Shown: piece by piece, positions 1 to 12,558 of the stretch | How positions within the stretch are numbered: the first letter of the stretch is position 1 | How the letters are laid out: every line of letters starts with the position of its first letter | Origin: Crossiella sp. CA-258035 | GTDB lineage: Bacteria; Actinomycetota; Actinomycetes; Mycobacteriales; Pseudonocardiaceae | Direction: 5' to 3' | Assembly: GCF_030064675.1 (NCBI RefSeq) | Contig: NZ_CP116413.1 | Location: forward strand, 8,027,501 to 8,091,500 | DNA length: 64,000 nt | The notes under the pieces: model-generated | The model's database searches: none | What the model was told of the DNA's origin: nothing | What the model saw: the letters and a program-made list of their open reading frames with translations, nothing else | Program-made: the position numbers and the translations under genes

Positions 1-727
1 TGGCGTATGCCTCCACCAGCGGCAGCAGCGCGACCCGGAGCCGCTGTGCGGCCACGATCTCCTGCAGGGCCACCGGCAGGCCCTCGCGCTGCCGGGGCGC
101 CCTCGGCGCGTCCTCGATCAGGCGGCAGAACTCCGCGGCGTGCGCCCGCAGCTGGTCCGGGGTGACCAGGTGCTCGCCCAGCTCACCGGCCAGGGACAGC
201 AGGTACTGGGTGACCGTGGCCGGCACCTTGTCGGTGTCGATGTCCTCGGTCCACCCGGCCACCACCCGGTGCGCGAGCTGCCAGGCCGCGGTCTCGGTGA
301 GCAGCCGGGCCCCCGGCTCCACCGGCAGCCGCAGCCCGTGCTCGCCGACCAGCCTGCCCGCGTAGGCGTGGTAGGTCAGCACGGTCGGCTCGGCGGCGGT
401 GACCGCGGCCCTGCGGTCGCCGCTGGGATCGAGCCGTTCCAGCAGGCCGGAACCGGCCAGCCTGCGCAGCCGGGCGCGCACCCGGTCGGCGAGCTGGCGG
501 GCGGCCTTGCGGGTGAAGGTCAGGCCCAGCACGCGTTCCGGGGTGACCAGGCCGTTGGCCACCAGCCAGACCACCCTGGCCGCCATGGTCTCGGTCTTGC
601 CCGCGCCCGCGCCCGCGATGACCAGCGCGGGCTCGGCGGGCGCGGCGATCACCTCGGCCTGTTCCGGGGTGGGCGGGTGCAGGCCGAGCGCCGCCGCCAC
701 CTCGTGCGGGGTGGCGAGTTCGGTCAC
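1..727 (-). CDS. adnB: AdnB-type helicase-nuclease subunit, N-terminal part (runs off window)
   Basis: About 242 N-terminal residues of a UvrD/PcrA-like superfamily 1 helicase. I read a GTG start at 727-725 that overlaps the adnA stop by 4 nt (GTGA), so the pair is translationally coupled. The Walker A motif GAGAGKT lies near residue 40, followed by LTFTRKAA and the helical 1B segment expected of SF1 helicases. In actinobacteria AdnA and AdnB form the heterodimeric dual-motor helicase/dual-nuclease that resects double-strand ends (the RecBCD/AddAB role). The order adnA then adnB matches Rv3202c-Rv3201c. The C-terminal nuclease domain lies outside the window, so it cannot be checked here. Confidence 0.85.
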   Translation of the reverse strand, partial: MTELATPHEVAAALGLHPPTPEQAEVIAAPAEPALVIAGAGAGKTETMAARVVWLVANGLVTPERVLGLTFTRKAARQLADRVRARLRRLAGSGLLERLDPSGDRRAAVTAAEPTVLTYHAYAGRLVGEHGLRLPVEPGARLLTETAAWQLAHRVVAGWTEDIDTDKVPATVTQYLLSLAGELGEHLVTPDQLRAHAAEFCRLIEDAPRAPRQREGLPVALQEIVAAQRLRVALLPLVEAYA

Positions 728-3700
728 TCGCTCACCTGCCTGCCGGAATCCTGTGTGGGACAACAGGTCTTGGCCGGGCAGCGGGAGCAGTCGGTGTTCT
801 CGGTGGCGGTGAAGGTGGGTCCGATGCAGGCCTGTCCCGCCGCGTAGACCGCGTCCAGCCAGACCTTGACCTTCTCCCCGTCCAGCGGTGGCTGGTTGCG
901 CTCGGCCGCGCCGGACTTCTTGTCCGGCTTGGCCACGTAGAGCAGCCTCGCGCCGCCGGGTTCGTCCCGCAGGCCCAGGGAGGAGAACGCGCCGAGCGCG
1001 GCGGCCAGCTGGTAGACGGCCAGCTGCGGGTGCTCCTCGGCCTCCTTCTTGCTGACCGCGGTGCGCGCGGTCTTGATGTCGACCACCACCGGGCGGCCCT
1101 CGCCGTCGGTGTCCAGCCGGTCCACCCGGCCCTTGACCCGCAGCCACGGCCCGCCCTCCTCCTTCGGCGGCAGCTCCACGGTGATCTCGTGCTCGACCGC
1201 GACCTGGGTCAGCTCGGCCCGGCTGCGCACCAGCCAGGCCCGGAAGGAGTCGACCATCTGCTCCACCCTGGCTCTTTCCTTGCGGGAGAACCAGGGCGCG
1301 CCCGCGTCCACCGCGGCCCAGGCCTCGTCCAGGGTGCGTTGCAGGGCTTCCGGATCGGCGCCGGAGGCGGCGGCCTGCACCAGGGCGTGCACCAGCGAGC
1401 CGGTGATGGAGGCCAGCTCGGCCGGGTCCTGGCCGCCGTGCCGCTCCACCATCCAGCGCAGCGGACAGCGGGATAGAATATCCACAGTGGACGGTGAGAT
1501 GCCGACCGCTTCCACGTCTGTCCACAGTGGACGTTCGGTGCTGGTCTCGCCCAGGCCGTACCAGGAGTCCGGGTGCGCGCCGGGCACCCCGGCCGCGGCC
1601 AGCCTGGCCAGCTGGGTGGCCGCGCGCTGCCGCTGGTCGGCCTCGGCCCGCGGATCGCAGACCGCGCGGCGCAGGTCGCCGACCAGGTCGGCCAGGATCA
1701 GGCCGCGACTGGGCTGGAACACCGGGCGGACCGCGTCGGCCTCCTCGCTGCCCTCGAAGTCCGCGCCGTCCAGCTCGTCCAGGAACCGGGACGGGGTGTC
1801 GTCCTCGCCGCGCACCGCGCTGACGATCAGCGACTGCCGGGCCCGGCTGGCCGCGACCAGCAGCAACCGCCGTTCCTCGGCCAGGATCGGGGCCACCGCG
1901 GAGACCTTGTCCTCGGCGCGCACCCCGGAGAGCAGGTCGACCAGCCGCTCCACCCCGAGCAGCGAGCCGCGCAGCCGCAGGTCCGGCCAGATCCCCTCCT
2001 GCACCCCCGGCACCGCGACCACCGCCCACTCCCGGCCGACCGCGGCGTGCGCGGTGAGCAGCGCCACCGCCTCGCCCTGCGGCGCGGCCGGGGCCAGCGT
2101 GTCGCCGGAGATCTGTTGCGAGGCAAGGTAGTCGGCGAACCCGGCCACCCCGGAGCCGGGCAGCCGGTCGGCGTAGCGGGCGGCCGCGTCGAACAGCTCG
2201 ACCACCGAGTCCAGGTCCCGGTCCGCCTGCGCGCCAACGGGCCCGTGCCGCCCGGCCAGCGACAGCCAGCGCTGCTCCAGCCCGCTGGCCTGCCAGACCT
2301 GCCACAGCACCTGCTCCACGCCTTCGCCCGCGGCCACCGCCTGCCGGGCGATCCGCAGCAGCATGGCCACCCGCCGCGCGGGCTCGGCGGCCTCGTCCAG
2401 CGCCACCAGCTTCTCGTCCACGTTGAGCGCCTCGACCAGCAGCTCACCGCTGGCCCGGTCGCCACCGGCGGCCAGTTCCAGGCGGCGCAGGCCGCGGCGG
2501 AGCTTGCGCAGCGCCAGCGGATCGCCACCGCCGAAGGGCCCGGCGAGCAGCGCGGCGGCCAGGTCGGGGTCGAGCAGCGCGGGGTCGGCCGCGCAGCGCA
2601 GCACGGTCAGGAACGGCCACACCGCGTTCTGCTGGGGCAGCGGCAGCTCGTCCCCGGGCACCGCCACCGGCACCCCGGCGGCCAGCAGCGCCCTGCGCAG
2701 CACCGGCAGCGTGTTCCCGGTGCTGCGCACCAGCACCGCCATCGCCGAGTAGGGCACTTCCTCCAGCAGGTGCGCCCGCCGCAGCTGGTCGGCGATCCAG
2801 GTCGCCTCCTGCGCCGCCGAGGCCAGCACCTTCACCTGCACCGACCCCGGATCGCCGTCGGTCCGCCCGCGCAGCTCGCGCTGCGGTCCGGCGCCGGGCA
2901 GCCGGCCGGCCAGCCTGCGCACCGCGGCGCGCACCGCGGGCGCCATCCGGTGGTCGTGGGTGAGCACCACAGTGCCGCGCTCGCCGGGCACCTCGGCCAG
3001 CAGCCGACGGGGGTCCGCGCCGCGGAAGGTGAACACCGCCTGGTCCGGGTCCCCGGCCAGCACGCACTCCTGCGCCGCGTCGCCCAGCCGGCGAACCAGC
3101 GTGTACTGCAACGGATCCAGGTGCTGCCCGTCGTCCACCAGCAGGTGCCGCACCCGGGCCTGCTCGGCGGCCAGCAGGTCCGGATCGGTCTGCAGGGCCA
3201 GCAGCGCGGAGCCGACCAGCTCGGCCGCGTCCAGCGCGGGCGCGGCGGCCTGCGGACCAGCCGAGCCGACCACCCCGCGCAACAGCGTCACCTGCTCGTA
3301 CTGCAACCCGAAGGTGCCTGCCGCCACCCACTCCGGCCGCTCGTGCCGCTCACCGAGCTCGATCAGCTCCTCCGGCCCCACCCCGCGCTCGGCGGCCCGC
3401 AGCAGCAGGTCCCGCAGCTCGGCGGCGAACCCCGGCAGCCCCAGCGCGGGCCGCAACCGCTCCGGCCAGTCCGGCGCGCCCGCCTCGATGTCCCCGGCCA
3501 GCAGCTCCCGCACCACGGCGTCCTGCTCCGGCCCGGACAACAACCGCGGCGGCGGCAGCCCGTCCCTGGCGGCCTGCAACCGCAGCACCGCGAAGGCGTA
3601 GGAGTGCACGGTGCGCACCAGCGGCTCGCGGATCGTGCGCAGCCCGTCGGGCTGGTCCGCGGTCAGCCGCGCGGTGATCCGGGCCCGCAGGGTGATCGCG

Positions 3701-3927
3701 GACTTCCGGCTCGCGGCCAGCACCAGCACCCGCTCCGGATCGGCCCCCCGCCGGATCCGGTCCGCGGCCACCTCGGCCAGCAGCGTGGTCTTGCCCGTCC
3801 CCGGCCCGCCCAGCACCCGCAGGAACCCGCCGGTGTGCGCGAGCACCGCACGGGCCGCGTCGTCCCACCTGGGCGGCGGAACCGGCTCGGCCGTCCGGCG
3901 AACCAGCGCGGGCGGACGGAGGGACAC
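724..3927 (-). CDS. adnA: AdnA-type ATP-dependent DNA helicase/nuclease subunit
   Basis: 1067 aa, close to the roughly 1050-aa mycobacterial AdnA. The N-terminal motor has Walker A GGPGTGKTTLL at about residue 38 and a UvrD-type core. The C-terminal third carries a RecB-family PD-(D/E)XK nuclease: GRVDRLD, then VVVDIKT, then QLAVYQLA. One upstream Cys (SRCPLRW) plus the terminal CSRCPAKTCCP cluster look like the four-Cys Fe-S clasp of AddB-type nucleases. The complex would bind DNA ends and resect them for recombination. The next gene (adnB) overlaps by 4 nt. Two copies of a recurrent palindrome-like 12-mer sit inside this gene in two different reading frames (see findings). Confidence 0.9.
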   Translation of the reverse strand: MSLRPPALVRRTAEPVPPPRWDDAARAVLAHTGGFLRVLGGPGTGKTTLLAEVAADRIRRGADPERVLVLAASRKSAITLRARITARLTADQPDGLRTIREPLVRTVHSYAFAVLRLQAARDGLPPPRLLSGPEQDAVVRELLAGDIEAGAPDWPERLRPALGLPGFAAELRDLLLRAAERGVGPEELIELGERHERPEWVAAGTFGLQYEQVTLLRGVVGSAGPQAAAPALDAAELVGSALLALQTDPDLLAAEQARVRHLLVDDGQHLDPLQYTLVRRLGDAAQECVLAGDPDQAVFTFRGADPRRLLAEVPGERGTVVLTHDHRMAPAVRAAVRRLAGRLPGAGPQRELRGRTDGDPGSVQVKVLASAAQEATWIADQLRRAHLLEEVPYSAMAVLVRSTGNTLPVLRRALLAAGVPVAVPGDELPLPQQNAVWPFLTVLRCAADPALLDPDLAAALLAGPFGGGDPLALRKLRRGLRRLELAAGGDRASGELLVEALNVDEKLVALDEAAEPARRVAMLLRIARQAVAAGEGVEQVLWQVWQASGLEQRWLSLAGRHGPVGAQADRDLDSVVELFDAAARYADRLPGSGVAGFADYLASQQISGDTLAPAAPQGEAVALLTAHAAVGREWAVVAVPGVQEGIWPDLRLRGSLLGVERLVDLLSGVRAEDKVSAVAPILAEERRLLLVAASRARQSLIVSAVRGEDDTPSRFLDELDGADFEGSEEADAVRPVFQPSRGLILADLVGDLRRAVCDPRAEADQRQRAATQLARLAAAGVPGAHPDSWYGLGETSTERPLWTDVEAVGISPSTVDILSRCPLRWMVERHGGQDPAELASITGSLVHALVQAAASGADPEALQRTLDEAWAAVDAGAPWFSRKERARVEQMVDSFRAWLVRSRAELTQVAVEHEITVELPPKEEGGPWLRVKGRVDRLDTDGEGRPVVVDIKTARTAVSKKEAEEHPQLAVYQLAAALGAFSSLGLRDEPGGARLLYVAKPDKKSGAAERNQPPLDGEKVKVWLDAVYAAGQACIGPTFTATENTDCSRCPAKTCCPTQDSGRQVSE
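1481..1532. repeat. Two copies of the 12-mer TCCACAGTGGAC inside adnA
   Basis: Copies at 1481-1492 and 1521-1532. Identical or reverse-complement copies occur at 7202-7213, 23156-23167 and 52813-52824, with near copies at 59065-59073 and 63600-63610. The core TCCAC-A/T-GTGGA is an interrupted palindrome. All these copies lie within genes, but in all three codon phases: they are read as S-T-V-D, P-L/Q-W-T/W or V-H-C-G. This argues that the DNA word, not the protein, is being kept. Function unknown. Confidence 0.6.
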
Positions 3928-3985
3928 CGTGGCATCGAATCACGCCGGGTGGTCGGGCGGGTGAACTGACCCCCGGCGCGTTCCG

Positions 3986-4831
3986 CTAGCGGAAGCGGTC
4001 GGTGACGTCCCGGGCACGCAGGAGCACCTCGGCGAGGTCCACCGGCACGCCAGCGGCGACCACCTCGGTCCCGCGCCCGAAGCTGTGCGGCAGCAGGGTG
4101 CCCCTGGGCACGAGCAGCTCTCGGTGGCGCTTCTTCAGGACTCGTTCCGCGGCGACGACCTCGGCGTGCGTGGCCTGGAGCACCAGGCGGACCTCCGCGC
4201 CCTCCAGTTGATGGGTGCGGATGCGCTGGGCGTTGCCGTGCCCGAACTTGAGCAGCCCCTGGAACTCGACCAGGTAGAGCAGGTGCGGGTCGTGGCGCCG
4301 GGCGTGGTGGGTGCGCGACCCCGGCTCCGCTGGGCAGAACCGGCACTCCACGCGCACCTTCTTCAGCAGCGCGACCATCCCGCAGGCCTGGTGCCGGCCC
4401 CAGAACCCGTGCGAGCTGACCCGCTTGCCGGCCTCGCGCGGGTGGTTCCACGGCAGGCCCCAGTAGTCCCCGGCGAGCAGGGTCCAGCCCGGCCACTCGT
4501 ACTCGGCCGAGCGGGCCAGCACGATCCCCCTGGCCCGGCGCTCGGCGAGCAGGCGGATGCCGAGGCCCCGCGTGCGCTCATCGAGGCAGACCGGGCACCT
4601 CGGCTTCCAGGTGGCCCGGAAAGCCCTGGTGGTGCCGCAGCGGCGACACCCGTAGATCCTGATCTTCGCCCCGTTCGGCTCTGCCTCGAGCAGGTCCATC
4701 TGTCCGGCCACCAGCGCGGCGCACGGACGGCAGTGCACGAAGTAGGCGATGTCCGGACCGCGGTCGCCGGTGTTCGCCCTGCCTGGCATCGGCACGCCGC
4801 AGTTGGCGCAGTTCTTCGGCCACTCCCCCAT
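3986..4831 (-). CDS. Multi-zinc-ribbon protein with GIY-YIG-like C-terminal segment
   Basis: 281 aa from the ATG at 4831; the same frame stays open up to 5002, but that extension is low in GC and does not read like coding DNA. Several Cys pairs suggest zinc ribbons: CANCG near the N-terminus, CRPC, CRRCG, CPVC and CRFC. The C-terminal third (LYLVEFQGLLKFG, then GAEVRLVLQA, then an AE..LKKRH helix) resembles the compact GIY-YIG fold of the T5orf172/MUG113 type. This is a motif-level impression; the catalytic set was not verified. It may bind or cleave nucleic acid. It stands alone between adnA and the encapsulin operon, on the opposite strand from the latter. Confidence 0.5.
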   Translation of the reverse strand: MGEWPKNCANCGVPMPGRANTGDRGPDIAYFVHCRPCAALVAGQMDLLEAEPNGAKIRIYGCRRCGTTRAFRATWKPRCPVCLDERTRGLGIRLLAERRARGIVLARSAEYEWPGWTLLAGDYWGLPWNHPREAGKRVSSHGFWGRHQACGMVALLKKVRVECRFCPAEPGSRTHHARRHDPHLLYLVEFQGLLKFGHGNAQRIRTHQLEGAEVRLVLQATHAEVVAAERVLKKRHRELLVPRGTLLPHSFGRGTEVVAAGVPVDLAEVLLRARDVTDRFR

Positions 4832-5401
4832 CCACCGATGGTGCCAGCCGCACCCGGGGCGCACGAAACCCACGCGTCCGGCATTGCCCTTTCGGGCACT
4901 GTTGCTGCACTGATTGCGCGCACAACCGAAAGCCCAGACTTGGCGGATCATCGGATGTGTCCAGTCGCGATAACACACGTTTTGCAACACGCTCTGCGAC
5001 ATAGGTCACGAAAGCTCGTTTGGCGTAAGGGGAACTCGTTCTGTGCACCGTTGCATTCCCGGGTCTGCGGCGATCGGGTCCGGATGGTGCCGAGTGTTCG
5101 CACAAAATGCCGATTGCTGGTCACAGCGCGCTGCGTGAACCCCCGAATCGTGTGGTCATGCGGCTTGCAAAATTTGTCGCCAGACAAAGAACAAGTCCCC
5201 CGGTCAGGTGACTTCACGCGGGCGAACGCGCGGTGCTAGCTTCGCCATGACCGGACGTTAATGCGTGGCCTGCCCCACTCGGACCTCTAGCCGAGTGGCT
5301 GCGCCACGCCATTGAGCAGCGCAATTTTCCCAAACGTTTCCATTTTCTTTTCCACTCTATTCTGCCCTTTTTCGCATGCATAGAAATTGGTGGTGTACGC
5401 G
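4832..5401. other. Long non-coding stretch upstream of the encapsulin operon
   Basis: About 570 bp, visibly richer in A+T than its surroundings, and without a credible coding frame. It should hold the divergent promoters of the zinc-ribbon gene and the encapsulin operon. The only strong structure I see is the two-stem hairpin at 5263-5309, about 95 nt before the shell gene. A T-rich, pyrimidine-rich tract runs from 5333 to 5372. No tRNA or known riboswitch was recognised. Confidence 0.6.
5263..5309 (+). promoter_or_regulatory. Two-stem leader hairpin upstream of encapsulin operon
   Basis: The outer arms GCGTGGC (5263-5269) and GCCACGC (5303-5309) pair perfectly. The inner arms CCACTCGG (5275-5282) and CCGAGTGG (5291-5298) pair perfectly around an 8-nt loop, leaving an internal loop of 5 and 4 nt. 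No T-run follows, so it is not a classical terminator. It could be an operator or a structured 5' leader that controls the operon. The structure is seen in the sequence; the role is inference. Confidence 0.5.
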
Positions 5402-8997
<3,596 letters not shown>

Positions 8998-9041
8998 ACG
9001 AGTTTTCTGTTGCACCTGAACGACAATGGAGGAGTCGCACG

Positions 9042-9914
9042 ATGACCACAGTCCAGCCACGGGAATCCGAGACGGCCAAGCCGGTGCTGCGCAGCGCCTA
9101 CCAGCGTTCGGTTGCGGAGTACTGGAACGCCGAGCAGGACCCGGTGAACCTCCGGCTCGGCGACGTCGACGGCCTCTACCACCACCACTACGGCCTCGGC
9201 GACTACGACCCCGCGGTGCTGGAAGCCCCCGCCGACCGACGGGACCAGGCGATCATCGATGAGATGCACCGGCTGGAGACCGCGCAGGCGGAGGTGCTGC
9301 TGGACCACCTCGGCGACGTCAAGCCCACGGACAAGCTGCTGGACGCGGGCTGCGGCCGCGGCGGCACCAGCATCATGGCCAACCTGCGCTTCGGCTGCGA
9401 GGTCGACGGCGTGTCCATCTCGCAGAAGCAGGTGGACTTCGCCAATGAGCAGGCCCGCAAGCGCGGGGTGGCCGACCGGGTGCGGTACCACTTCCGGAAC
9501 ATGCTCGACACCGGGTTCGAGACGGCCTCCCGCAAGGCCATCTGGAACAACGAGAGCACCATGTACGTGGACCTGCACCAGCTCTTCGCCGAGCACGCGC
9601 GGCAGCTGGAGATCGGCGGCCGCTACGTCACGATCACCGGTTGCTACAACGACGTCACCGGCGGGCGGTCCAAGGCGGTCAGCCAGATCGACCAGCACTA
9701 CACCTGCAACATCCACCCGCGCAGCGCGTACTTCAAGGCCATGCAGGCCAACAACCTGGTGCCGATCAGCGTGATCGACCTGACCGCGGCCACCATCCCG
9801 TACTGGGAGCTGCGGGAGAAGTCCTCCGTGGCCACCGGCGTGGAGGCCCCGTTCCTGCAGGCCTACCGCGAGGGCAGCTTCCACTACCTGCTCATCGCGG
9901 CCGACCGGATCTGA
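9042..9914 (+). CDS. Geranyl diphosphate 2-C-methyltransferase
   Basis: 290 aa from the ATG at 9042, preceded by a strong GGAGGAG site. An in-frame ATG at 8994 that overlaps the previous stop (ATGA) would add 16 residues. SAM-binding motif I reads LDAGCGRGGTS, and the family signatures YWNAEQDPVNLRLG, LYHHHYG, FRNMLDTGFE, WNNESTMYV and CNIHPRSAYF are all present. These match the GPP methyltransferases of 2-methylisoborneol (2-MIB) pathways, which make 2-methyl-GPP from GPP and SAM. The next gene is the matching 2-MIB synthase, 4 nt downstream. In 2-MIB operons this enzyme supplies the substrate of the encapsulated cyclase. Confidence 0.9.
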   Translation: MTTVQPRESETAKPVLRSAYQRSVAEYWNAEQDPVNLRLGDVDGLYHHHYGLGDYDPAVLEAPADRRDQAIIDEMHRLETAQAEVLLDHLGDVKPTDKLLDAGCGRGGTSIMANLRFGCEVDGVSISQKQVDFANEQARKRGVADRVRYHFRNMLDTGFETASRKAIWNNESTMYVDLHQLFAEHARQLEIGGRYVTITGCYNDVTGGRSKAVSQIDQHYTCNIHPRSAYFKAMQANNLVPISVIDLTAATIPYWELREKSSVATGVEAPFLQAYREGSFHYLLIAADRI

Positions 9915-9918
9915 CGCC

Positions 9919-11076
9919 ATGTCCGAGGCAGTGACCCCCGCCCCGACGCGCCCGGCCTGGCTGGCCGGGCCGTCGGGGCTGGGCACCTCCGCGGCCCGCG
10001 TCGCCGCCGTGTTCGGCCAGGAACCGCCACCGGTGGCGGTGGCCGAGCCAGCGCCACCCCCGGTCCCGGAACCGGCGGCCAGCGGCGATCCCGCCTACGC
10101 GTACCGGTCCTGGGGCGAGGGGAACTTCTCACCGGTGTACGTGCCGGTGGTGGAGCGGATCAACCCGGCGCTGGGCACCGAGGTGGACCTGCGGGTGGTG
10201 GACTGGGCGCTGGCATGCGGGTTCTCCGAGGAGGAGAGCGAGCTGATGGGCAAGGGCGGGTTCGGCAGGCTGGCCATGCTCACCCATCCGGACTCCGAGG
10301 ACCCGGACCAGCTGCTGATCTCGGCGCGGCTGAACGCGGCCTGGTGGGCCGCGGACGACCTCTACGCGGACAGCACCGAGCACGGGGCCACCCCCGTCGA
10401 GCTGCCCGGCAGGCTGATGCTGGCCATGGCCGCGATGGACCGGGTGCCCGACGCCAGGGAGTTCACCCCGCCACTCGAAGAGAAGATCGCCGGTGAGCGG
10501 GTGCTGGTGGCGCTGCGCTCGGGCATCGAGCACCTGGCCGCGCGCAGCACGCCCGCGGTGGTGCAGCGGGTGAACTACTCGACCTTCGCCATGTTCGTCA
10601 GCTGGACCGCCTACGCGGCCTGGCGGCACACCGACTCCTACCCGCCGGCCTGGGAGTACCTGGCCGCCCGGCAGCACGACAACTTCTACACCTCGATGAC
10701 GCTGATCGACGCGGTCGGCGGCTACGAGGTGCCGGCCAACCTGTACAACGCCCCGGAGGTCCGGGAGGCCGCGTTCCAGGCGGGCCTGGCCAGCGTGCTG
10801 GTCAACGACCTGTTCTCGGTGGCCAAGGACGCCGCGGACGAGCTGCCGGTGTGCAACATGGTCCTGCAGATCGCCGCCGACCGGGGCTGCTCCATCGAGG
10901 AGGCCACCGAGGTGACGGTGGAGCTGCACAACGAGGTCGTGCGCGACTTCGAGGCCGGGCACCGGCGGCTGGCCGCGGTGCCCTCGCCGGAGCTCCAGCG
11001 GTTCCTGCGCGGCCTGCGGGCCTGGATGGGCGGCGGTTTCGAGTGGCACCACACGAATCCGCGCTACCGGACCTGA
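9919..11076 (+). CDS. 2-methylisoborneol synthase-type terpene cyclase (encapsulin cargo)
   Basis: 385 aa. Residues 1-60 are disordered, rich in Pro and Ala, and carry GPSGLGTSAAR at 17-27, the motif type found in the N-terminal extension of 2-MIB synthases. The cyclase domain follows (PVYVPVVERINPALG, GFGRLAMLTHPDSEDPDQLL, DDLYAD at 146). The NSE motif is NDLFSVAKD at 296-304, with Asp instead of the usual terminal Glu. The family cyclises 2-methyl-GPP to 2-methylisoborneol. The neighbouring methyltransferase and shell genes fit the described 2-MIB encapsulin systems, in which the disordered N-terminus directs loading. Whether 2-MIB itself is the product depends on active-site residues that I cannot judge. 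Confidence 0.87.
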   Translation: MSEAVTPAPTRPAWLAGPSGLGTSAARVAAVFGQEPPPVAVAEPAPPPVPEPAASGDPAYAYRSWGEGNFSPVYVPVVERINPALGTEVDLRVVDWALACGFSEEESELMGKGGFGRLAMLTHPDSEDPDQLLISARLNAAWWAADDLYADSTEHGATPVELPGRLMLAMAAMDRVPDAREFTPPLEEKIAGERVLVALRSGIEHLAARSTPAVVQRVNYSTFAMFVSWTAYAAWRHTDSYPPAWEYLAARQHDNFYTSMTLIDAVGGYEVPANLYNAPEVREAAFQAGLASVLVNDLFSVAKDAADELPVCNMVLQIAADRGCSIEEATEVTVELHNEVVRDFEAGHRRLAAVPSPELQRFLRGLRAWMGGGFEWHHTNPRYRT

Positions 11077-11137
11077 CCCACTGTTTTCTTCAAGTTCGAT
11101 TCCTGTTGACCTGTAACGAGACTTGGCGGTGTGCACG

Positions 11138-12553
11138 GTGACAGAAGCGTTGGAGTCCGACGTCCGGACCAATGGCAACGGGAACGGCAACGGCGCTCAA
11201 CTGAGCCTGGGCACGGCGGCGGCGCGGAACCTGGCGTCGACCACCAAGTCCGTGCCGCAGATGCAGGGCATCAGCCCGCGCTGGCTGCTCAAGGTGCTGC
11301 CCTGGGTGGAGGCCAACGGTGGCGCGTACCGGGTGAACCGCCGGATGACCTACTCGATCGGCGACGGCAGGCTCACCTTCAGCAACATCGGCACCCAGAT
11401 CCGGGTGGTGCCGCCGGAGCTGTGCGAGCTGCCGCTGCTGCGCGGGTTCGAGGACCAGGAGGTGCTCGCCGCGCTGGCCGACCGGTTCGAGCAGCAGGGC
11501 TTCGAGAAGGGCGAGGTGCTGGTCACCCAGGGCCGGCCCGCGGACCGGGTGATCCTGGTGGCGCACGGCCGGATCACCAAGCTCGGCGTCGGCGAGTTCG
11601 GCAACACCACCTCGCTGGGCACCCTGGTCGACGGTGACCACTTCGGCGACGAGGCGCTGCTGGGTGAGGCCACCTGGCAGTTCACCGCCCGCGCGGCCAC
11701 CCCGGGCACGCTGTTGTCCTTGCCCCGCAGCGTGTTCCAGCAACTGGTGGAGCAGTCCCCCGCCCTGCGCGAGAAGGTGGCCGCCTACCGGCTCAGCCCG
11801 CGCAAACCGCAGAACGCCAAGGGCGAGGCGGAGATCGACCTGGCCTCCGGGCACGAGGGCGAGCACGAGCTGCCGGGCACCTTCGTCGACTACGAGCTCT
11901 CGCCGAGGGAGTACGAGCTGGCGGTGGCGCAGACCGTGCTGCGCGTGCACACCAGGGTCACCGACCTGTACAACCACCCGATGAACCAGCTGGACCAGCA
12001 GCTCCGGCTGACCATCGAGGCGCTGCGCGAGCGCCAGGAGCACGACATGCTCAACAACACCAGCTTCGGCCTGCTGCACAACGCCGACCTCAAGCAGCGG
12101 GTGCCCACGCACAGCGGCCCGCCCACCCCCGACGACCTGGACGACCTGTTGTGCCGCAGGCGCAAGACGAAGTTCATGCTGGCCCACCCCAAGGCGATCG
12201 CCGCCTTCGGCCGGGAGTGCAACAAGCGCGGGGTCTACGCCGAGATCCTGGACTTCGAGGGCACCAAGGTGCAGGGCTGGCGCGGGGTGCCGATCCTGCC
12301 CACCAACAAGATCCCGATCACCGAGACCGGGTCCACCTCGATCGTGGCCATGCGCGTCGGCCAGGAGGACCAGGGCGTGATCGGCCTGCACCAGACCGGC
12401 ATCCCGGATGAGTACCAGCCGGGGCTGAACGTGCGGTTCATGGGCGTCAACGACAAGGCGGTCACCTCGTACCTGGTCAGCGCCTACTACTCGGTGGCGG
12501 TGCTGGTGCCGGACGCGCTGGGTGTGCTGGAGAACGTCGAGATCGGGCACTGA
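11138..12553 (+). CDS. Family 2B encapsulin shell protein 2 (CnbB-like)
   Basis: 471 aa from the GTG at 11138; an in-frame TTG at 11123 is the alternative. Architecture is the same as shell 1: N-arm, cNMP-binding-like insert (about 90-215, with [11 protein letters not shown] and HFGDEALLG), then the HK97 core. The capsid parts are nearly superimposable on shell 1 ([45 protein letters not shown]), while the insert is clearly more divergent. The conventional Arg of the cyclic-nucleotide phosphate cassette is not evident in either shell by eye. Two co-encoded 2B shells suggest mixed (two-component) capsids. The start regions of the two genes are almost identical at DNA level, which points to duplication. 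Confidence 0.85.
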   Translation: MTEALESDVRTNGNGNGNGAQLSLGTAAARNLASTTKSVPQMQGISPRWLLKVLPWVEANGGAYRVNRRMTYSIGDGRLTFSNIGTQIRVVPPELCELPLLRGFEDQEVLAALADRFEQQGFEKGEVLVTQGRPADRVILVAHGRITKLGVGEFGNTTSLGTLVDGDHFGDEALLGEATWQFTARAATPGTLLSLPRSVFQQLVEQSPALREKVAAYRLSPRKPQNAKGEAEIDLASGHEGEHELPGTFVDYELSPREYELAVAQTVLRVHTRVTDLYNHPMNQLDQQLRLTIEALRERQEHDMLNNTSFGLLHNADLKQRVPTHSGPPTPDDLDDLLCRRRKTKFMLAHPKAIAAFGRECNKRGVYAEILDFEGTKVQGWRGVPILPTNKIPITETGSTSIVAMRVGQEDQGVIGLHQTGIPDEYQPGLNVRFMGVNDKAVTSYLVSAYYSVAVLVPDALGVLENVEIGH

Positions 12554-12558
12554 CGAAC

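Noticed and set aside
1573-3969. Very long plus-strand open frame (798 codons) opposite adnA
   Set aside because: Arg/Gly/Gln/His-rich translation without any domain; it is the antisense shadow of a high-GC gene.
4832-5002. N-terminal extension of the zinc-ribbon gene to 5002
   Set aside because: Lower GC, no codon bias and no family-like sequence; kept only as an alternative start.
5263-5309. tRNA gene
   Set aside because: The hairpin has a tRNA-like GCCGAGTGG word, but no cloverleaf, anticodon arm or T-loop.
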